Shown here in pieces: positions 60,300 through 64,000 of a DNA stretch of 64,000 nt. Numbering within the stretch: the first letter of the stretch is position 1; the number at the start of each line of letters is the position of its first letter. The notes under the pieces were generated by a model. That model ran no database searches. It had not been told where the DNA came from and saw nothing but the letters and a program-made list of their open reading frames with translations. This DNA is from an uncultured Syntrophobacterales bacterium (lineage in GTDB: Bacteria > Desulfobacterota > Syntrophia > Syntrophales > UBA5619). The DNA lies in NCBI GenBank assembly GCA_903928915.1, contig CAIYSL010000033.1, forward strand, positions 115,673 to 179,672. The letters run 5' to 3'. Position numbers and translations under genes: made by a program.

Positions 60300-61739
60300 A
60301 TGGCAGACATCATGAAGGAGGGACCGATCAATCCCGTTAAGATCCAGGACAACACGTTCCGGGACGGTCATCAGTCCATCTACGCGACCCGTATGCGGAC
60401 CGAGGACATGCTCCCCATCGCCGAACAGATGGACGACATGGGCTTCTGGGCGATGGAGGTGTGGGGAGGGGCGACCTTCGATACGATGCACCGCTTCCTC
60501 GGTGAGGACCCCTGGGAACGGCCGAAGACTCTGAAAAAGTACATCAAGAAGACCCCGTTCACCATGCTGCTCCGCGGACAGAACCTTGTCGGGTACCGGA
60601 ACTACGCCGACGATGTGGTGCGGGCCTTTGTGGACAAGTCCTGCGAGGTCGGAATCGACATCTTCCGGGTCTTCGACGCCCTGAACGACCTGAGGAACTT
60701 CCAGACCTGCGTCGAGCGGATCAAGGCCAACGGAAAGCACTTCCAGGGCGCCATCTGCTACTCGCTTACCCAGCCCCGCCTCGGTGGCGACGTGTTCAAC
60801 CTGAAGTATTTCGTCGATAAGTGCAAGGCCCTCGAAGCGATGGGAGCCGACAGCATCTGCATCAAGGACATGGCCGGGATCGTGTCGCCGTACGACATCT
60901 TCGACCTGATCAGCGAGCTCAAGAAGTTCACGAAGCTCCCCGTCCACCTGCACACCCACTACACCAGCGGCATGGCGTCGATGACCTACCTCAAGGCGAT
61001 CGAGGCCGGCGTCGACATCGTCGATACCTGCCTGGCCCCCTATGCCCTCCGCACGGCGATGCCCGCCGTCGAACCGCTCGTCGTGACCCTCCAGGGGACG
61101 AAGCGCGACACCGGGATGGACGTCCGCAGACTGATCAAACTGGGCGAGCATCTCGAGAAGATCGCCCCCAAATACCAGAAGCACCTCGCCTCGGCCAAGC
61201 TCTCGCTGATCGATGCGGGCGTTTTGGCCCACCAGATCCCCGGCGGGATGATCTCCAACCTGATCAGCCAGCTTAAGGAGATGAACGCCCTGGATCGCCT
61301 CGATGAGGTGTATGCGGAGATCCCGCGGACGCGGAAGGAGGCGGGAACGCCGCCCCTGGTCACCCCGACCTCCCAGATCGTGGGCGTCCAGTCGGTGATG
61401 AACGTTGTTGCCGGCCGGTACAAGATGATCAGCAACCAGTTCAGCGACCTGATGGTCGGATTGTACGGCCAGACGCCCACCCCGGTCGATCCGGAGGTGC
61501 AGAAGCTCGTCCTGAAGCGCAGAAAAGGGCAGACCCCGATCACCGGCAGACCCGCCGATCACATCGAGCCGGAGCTCGCGGACGCCAAGAAGAAGATCGG
61601 CGATCTGGCCAAGACCGACGAAGACCTGCTGGTGTACGCCCTGTACCCCTCCACGGGCGAGCAGTACCTGAAGTGGAAATACGGCATCGAACCGATGCCG
61701 GACAATGTCAAACCCCCCGCCGAGGTCAAGGGGAAATAA
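60300..61739 (+). CDS. Pyruvate carboxylase subunit B / oxaloacetate decarboxylase alpha-type carboxyltransferase
   Basis: A 479-residue carboxyltransferase of the HMGL-like TIM-barrel type. IQDNTFRDGHQSIYATRMR (two parts: IQDNTFRDGHQS, ATRMRTED) is the metal-binding first strand, and MEVWGGATFDTMHRFLGEDPW, IKDMAGIVSP and LPVHLHTHYTSGMA continue the family core. The C-terminal region lacks the AMKM biotin-attachment domain, so a separate biotin carrier protein is expected. It moves CO2 between carboxybiotin and pyruvate or oxaloacetate. GGAAGGAG lies upstream of the ATG, and it is transcribed alone between a strong promoter and a hairpin. Confidence 0.9.
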   Translation: MADIMKEGPINPVKIQDNTFRDGHQSIYATRMRTEDMLPIAEQMDDMGFWAMEVWGGATFDTMHRFLGEDPWERPKTLKKYIKKTPFTMLLRGQNLVGYRNYADDVVRAFVDKSCEVGIDIFRVFDALNDLRNFQTCVERIKANGKHFQGAICYSLTQPRLGGDVFNLKYFVDKCKALEAMGADSICIKDMAGIVSPYDIFDLISELKKFTKLPVHLHTHYTSGMASMTYLKAIEAGVDIVDTCLAPYALRTAMPAVEPLVVTLQGTKRDTGMDVRRLIKLGEHLEKIAPKYQKHLASAKLSLIDAGVLAHQIPGGMISNLISQLKEMNALDRLDEVYAEIPRTRKEAGTPPLVTPTSQIVGVQSVMNVVAGRYKMISNQFSDLMVGLYGQTPTPVDPEVQKLVLKRRKGQTPITGRPADHIEPELADAKKKIGDLAKTDEDLLVYALYPSTGEQYLKWKYGIEPMPDNVKPPAEVKGK

Positions 61740-61783
61740 TGCCCGCGGCCGATCGACGCGGCGTAGCGTAGCTTCCTCCGACC

Positions 61784-61816
61784 GACAGAGGCGTACTTTT
61801 CCGGTACGCCTCTGTC
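61784..61816 (+). terminator. Hairpin after the carboxyltransferase gene
   Basis: A perfect 13-bp stem (GACAGAGGCGTAC / GTACGCCTCTGTC) with a 7-base loop, 45 bases beyond the stop. There is no T-run, so it may be a factor-dependent or leaky terminator. Confidence 0.6.
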
Positions 61817-61849
61817 GTCAGGGGGCATTCCCGAACCCCGGGCCGCCCC

Positions 61850-62536
61850 ATGCTCAAACGCCTTTCCGGATTCGCCATCAAACACGGCTTGATCCCCGTC
61901 CTGTACGCGGTCATCCGCCTGTATTTCTGCCTGATCCGTGTCCGCTCCCTCGGCGAGGAGGAATTTCGCAACTACCTCCGGCAGGGCGGGAAAGCGATTG
62001 CCGCCATCTGGCATCAGCGGATATTCCTCGTTCTCACCTACGCACGCCGCTTCGGTGAATACGCCCCCGCTGTGATGATCAGCCAAAGCCGGGACGGGGA
62101 TATGATCGCGGACGTCGCCCGTCTGCTCAACTTCCGCCCGGTGCGCGGATCGAGTTCGCGCGGCGGCCGCGAGGCCCTGGCAACGATCATCGCGGACCTC
62201 GCGGAACACCCCTTTGCCGTCCACGCCGTGGATGGACCGCGAGGGCCCCGGGGGGTCATCAAGGCGGGTCTCATCAGCATGGCCCAGCTTTCAGGAACGC
62301 CGATCGTGCCGGTCGCCATTTCCGTCAACCGGGCCTGGGTGCTCAACAGTTGGGACCGTTTCCTGATCCCGAAGCCCTTCAGCACGGTTTGCGTCCGCTG
62401 GGGGCCGCGGATTGCTGTCCCCGCTTCCCTGGAACCCGCCGCCTTCGAAAGGCTGCGCCGCGAGGTGGAAGCGAAGCTGCGTGCGCTGCAGGATCAGACC
62501 GACCGGGAGTACGGCTGGCAGGAATCCCTTTTCTGA
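61850..62536 (+). CDS. DUF374 lysophospholipid acyltransferase-family protein
   Basis: A 228-residue membrane-associated protein. IWHQRIFLVL, MISQSRDGDMIADVARLLNF (two parts) and VRGSSSRGG, then VDGPRGPRG, are DUF374 blocks that resemble the lysophospholipid acyltransferase motifs. It probably acylates a lipid precursor, perhaps a lipid-A-related one, at the inner membrane. Length is normal. It follows the carboxyltransferase gene by 110 bases, beyond the hairpin. Confidence 0.85.
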   Translation: MLKRLSGFAIKHGLIPVLYAVIRLYFCLIRVRSLGEEEFRNYLRQGGKAIAAIWHQRIFLVLTYARRFGEYAPAVMISQSRDGDMIADVARLLNFRPVRGSSSRGGREALATIIADLAEHPFAVHAVDGPRGPRGVIKAGLISMAQLSGTPIVPVAISVNRAWVLNSWDRFLIPKPFSTVCVRWGPRIAVPASLEPAAFERLRREVEAKLRALQDQTDREYGWQESLF

Positions 62537-62706
62537 GCATCACCTCCCCTGCCCCCTTCCGCGGGTAAAAGGCATTGCCCTCCCGTTCGAACTGCCCAGA
62601 CTCCGCACCCTGCCCGCGCATTATAGTTGATCTATGAAATATTATTATTCTTGACAGTCTCACACCATTGATATAGCACTAAGCATACTTGCCAAAGGAA
62701 ATCATC

Positions 62707-63402
62707 ATGGCTGAGAATGGTAAGACCAGGGGAAGAAAAGATCGGATCATCGATGCGGCGCTGCGCATCTTTGCCGAAAAGGGGTTCCCGAACGCGACGA
62801 TCTCCGAAATAAGCAGGGAGGCCGGCTGCTCGGAGGCAACGATCTACGAGTATTTCGGCACCAAGGAGGATCTCCTCTTCGCGATCCCGGAGAAGATCTC
62901 GAACGAGAGCATCGAAGAGACGGACCGCGCCCTCTCCTACATCAGGGGGGCGGAAGGACGGCTGCGCGCCCTGCTGTTGGCGTACGTCCGCCTGTACCAA
63001 TCGAACCCCCACTACGCCGCCCTGGTCCTGCTGCAGCTGATGAACAACAAGCGCTTCCGCAAGACCCCGGCCCATGCCGCCATCCGCCGTTCGGCGCACC
63101 GACTCCTGGATTGCATCCGGCAGGGGATTGCCGACGGGACCTTCAAGAAGGATTGCAACCCCTACCTGATCCGCTCCATGCTCCTGGGGACGATCGAACA
63201 TCTGTTCATCCAGCGGCACATGCAGGCAGAGCCGCAGCGGCAGTCGGACATCACCGAGTTGCTCGACCCGTTCATCGAGATCGTCCTGGGCGGCATCCGG
63301 ACTGCAAGCGCCGACAAGGGGGTTACCCTGTACCTGAGACGGGAAGATGCCCGCACCCTGGGGGAGCTCCTCCGGGCGCCGGAGGGCCAGACCCAGGATT
63401 GA
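62707..63402 (+). CDS. TetR family transcriptional regulator
   Basis: A 231-residue regulator from an ATG with AAAGGAA upstream. Residues ~13-60 form the TetR helix-turn-helix: RIIDAALRIFAEKGFPNATI and ISREAGCSEATIYEYFGTKEDLL (read in two parts). The C-terminal ligand domain is helical (AYVRLYQSNPHYAALVLLQL). It lies directly upstream of the 4-hydroxybutyryl-CoA dehydratase-like gene, as acyl-CoA-responsive TetR regulators often do, so it may control that gene. Confidence 0.92.
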   Translation: MAENGKTRGRKDRIIDAALRIFAEKGFPNATISEISREAGCSEATIYEYFGTKEDLLFAIPEKISNESIEETDRALSYIRGAEGRLRALLLAYVRLYQSNPHYAALVLLQLMNNKRFRKTPAHAAIRRSAHRLLDCIRQGIADGTFKKDCNPYLIRSMLLGTIEHLFIQRHMQAEPQRQSDITELLDPFIEIVLGGIRTASADKGVTLYLRREDARTLGELLRAPEGQTQD

Positions 63403-63478
63403 GCACCGCCCCGGCAGCACCGGGACTGTACCCGGATCCGCACACACCGCCACCAACCGAAAAAAGGGGGTAAATGCC

Positions 63479-64000
63479 ATGAGAACCAAGGAAGAGTACA
63501 TCACGGGTCTGTCCAAGATGAAGCGGAATCTGTACTTCGACGGCCACCTGCTCGACCGGACGGACGAACTCCAGATGGATTGCCTCAACACCATCGGGAC
63601 GACCTACGACGAAGCGGCCAAACCGGAGAACCGGGAGCTCTGCACGGCCATCTCCCATTTGACGGGCGAGCGGATCAACCGCTTTACCCACGTCCACCAG
63701 AACACCGACGACCTCCACAAGAAGCAGGACATGACGCGGATGCTCTGCCGGAAGGTGGGCGGCTGCATCCAGCGCTGCATGGGGGTCGATGGGACGAACG
63801 CCATCTACAACGTCTCCTACGAGGCGGACAAGGAGAAGCCAGGGGAAACCCAGTACCACGAGAACTTCAAGAAGTGGCTAATCCGTTTCCAGAACGAAGA
63901 CCTGATCGGCTGCTGCGCCCAGACCGACGTCAAGGGCGACCGGATGCTCCGGCCGGCGGACCAGCCCAACCCCGGCTCTTACGTGCGGATCAAGGAACGG
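63479..64000 (+). CDS. 4-hydroxybutyryl-CoA dehydratase-family protein (3' end outside window)
   Basis: The first 174 residues of a flavin/Fe-S enzyme of the 4-HPA 3-monooxygenase/4-hydroxybutyryl-CoA dehydratase family. KEEYITGLSKMKRNLYFDG is the family N-terminus, and GGCIQRCMGVDG carries CxxxC (residues 96 and 100), aligning with the two N-terminal cluster-ligand Cys (C99, C103) of the Clostridium enzyme. It would dehydrate 4-hydroxybutyryl-CoA to crotonyl-CoA with vinylacetyl-CoA isomerase activity. The rest of the ligands (His, Cys) lie beyond the window. GGGGG is upstream of the ATG. Confidence 0.87.
   Translation, partial: MRTKEEYITGLSKMKRNLYFDGHLLDRTDELQMDCLNTIGTTYDEAAKPENRELCTAISHLTGERINRFTHVHQNTDDLHKKQDMTRMLCRKVGGCIQRCMGVDGTNAIYNVSYEADKEKPGETQYHENFKKWLIRFQNEDLIGCCAQTDVKGDRMLRPADQPNPGSYVRIKER

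Overview
The window is a GC-rich bacterial chromosome segment. Its gene content suggests an anaerobic deltaproteobacterium (Desulfobacterota), possibly of the Syntrophales type. The reasons are a 4-hydroxybutyryl-CoA dehydratase-like gene, several radical-SAM and ferredoxin-type proteins, a stand-alone pyruvate/oxaloacetate carboxyltransferase subunit, an EttA-type ABC-F protein and an MCE lipid-transport operon. The taxonomic call is an inference from gene content. I saw no rRNA, tRNA, CRISPR array, insertion sequence or phage gene.

Layout, left to right. 1-2.2 kb: two coupled D-Ala-D-Ala-ligase-like ATP-grasp genes, a small membrane protein and a GNAT acetyltransferase. 2.5-4.1 kb: a phosphate module (DUF47 regulator plus Pit transporter). 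4.1-8.1 kb, minus strand: an AI-2E-type membrane protein, a metallophosphoesterase fused to a nucleotidyltransferase, and a glyoxalase I-like/glyoxalase II-like pair. 8.2-29.2 kb, minus strand: a large exopolysaccharide operon with a TTGACA promoter near 29.2 kb and a hairpin terminator near 8.17 kb. Read in its own direction it encodes a Wza-like export lipoprotein, a Wzc-like chain-length/tyrosine-kinase protein with an extra SH3-like tail, a small membrane protein, an O-antigen-ligase/polymerase-like protein, glycosyltransferases, methyltransferases, a flippase, a degenerate PHP-like exported protein, WbqC, a PIG-L deacetylase, a DegT aminotransferase and a WecA/MraY-like initiating transferase. 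Its middle (about 14.5-23.2 kb) is visibly AT-richer than its flanks.

29.3-37.8 kb: an HD-GYP protein, then the most interesting locus. This is a peptide-modification cassette with a nucleotidyltransferase, an HprK-like kinase, an eight-fold CxxG repeat peptide (the likely substrate), an exported PqqD-like protein carrying CCWCW, a cytosolic PqqD protein and two radical SAM/SPASM enzymes. The composition of two PqqD-like proteins, two radical SAM/SPASM proteins and one repeat peptide matches what I recall of the in-silico-defined, functionally uncharacterised SynChlorMet (Scm) cassette. Next to it lie an exopolysaccharide-type ATPase and a low-molecular-weight phosphatase that probably act with the Wzc-like kinase.

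38-53.4 kb is mostly housekeeping: an uncharacterised ferredoxin/CCxCG protein pair, thiM-thiE, a variant HAD protein, a DUF493 protein, ettA, a frameshifted cytidylate-kinase-like/BON gene, an AEC transporter, mnmG, a YhcC-type radical SAM protein, hisH-hisF, pdxS-pdxT and yhbY. 53.4-56.3 kb (minus): an MCE phospholipid-transport operon whose ATPase gene is short and lacks a Walker A region. 56.5-64 kb: a DegP-type protease, an endonuclease-III-like glycosylase, a PHP protein, a carboxyltransferase subunit with a strong promoter, a DUF374 acyltransferase, a TetR regulator and the start of a 4-hydroxybutyryl-CoA-dehydratase-family gene.
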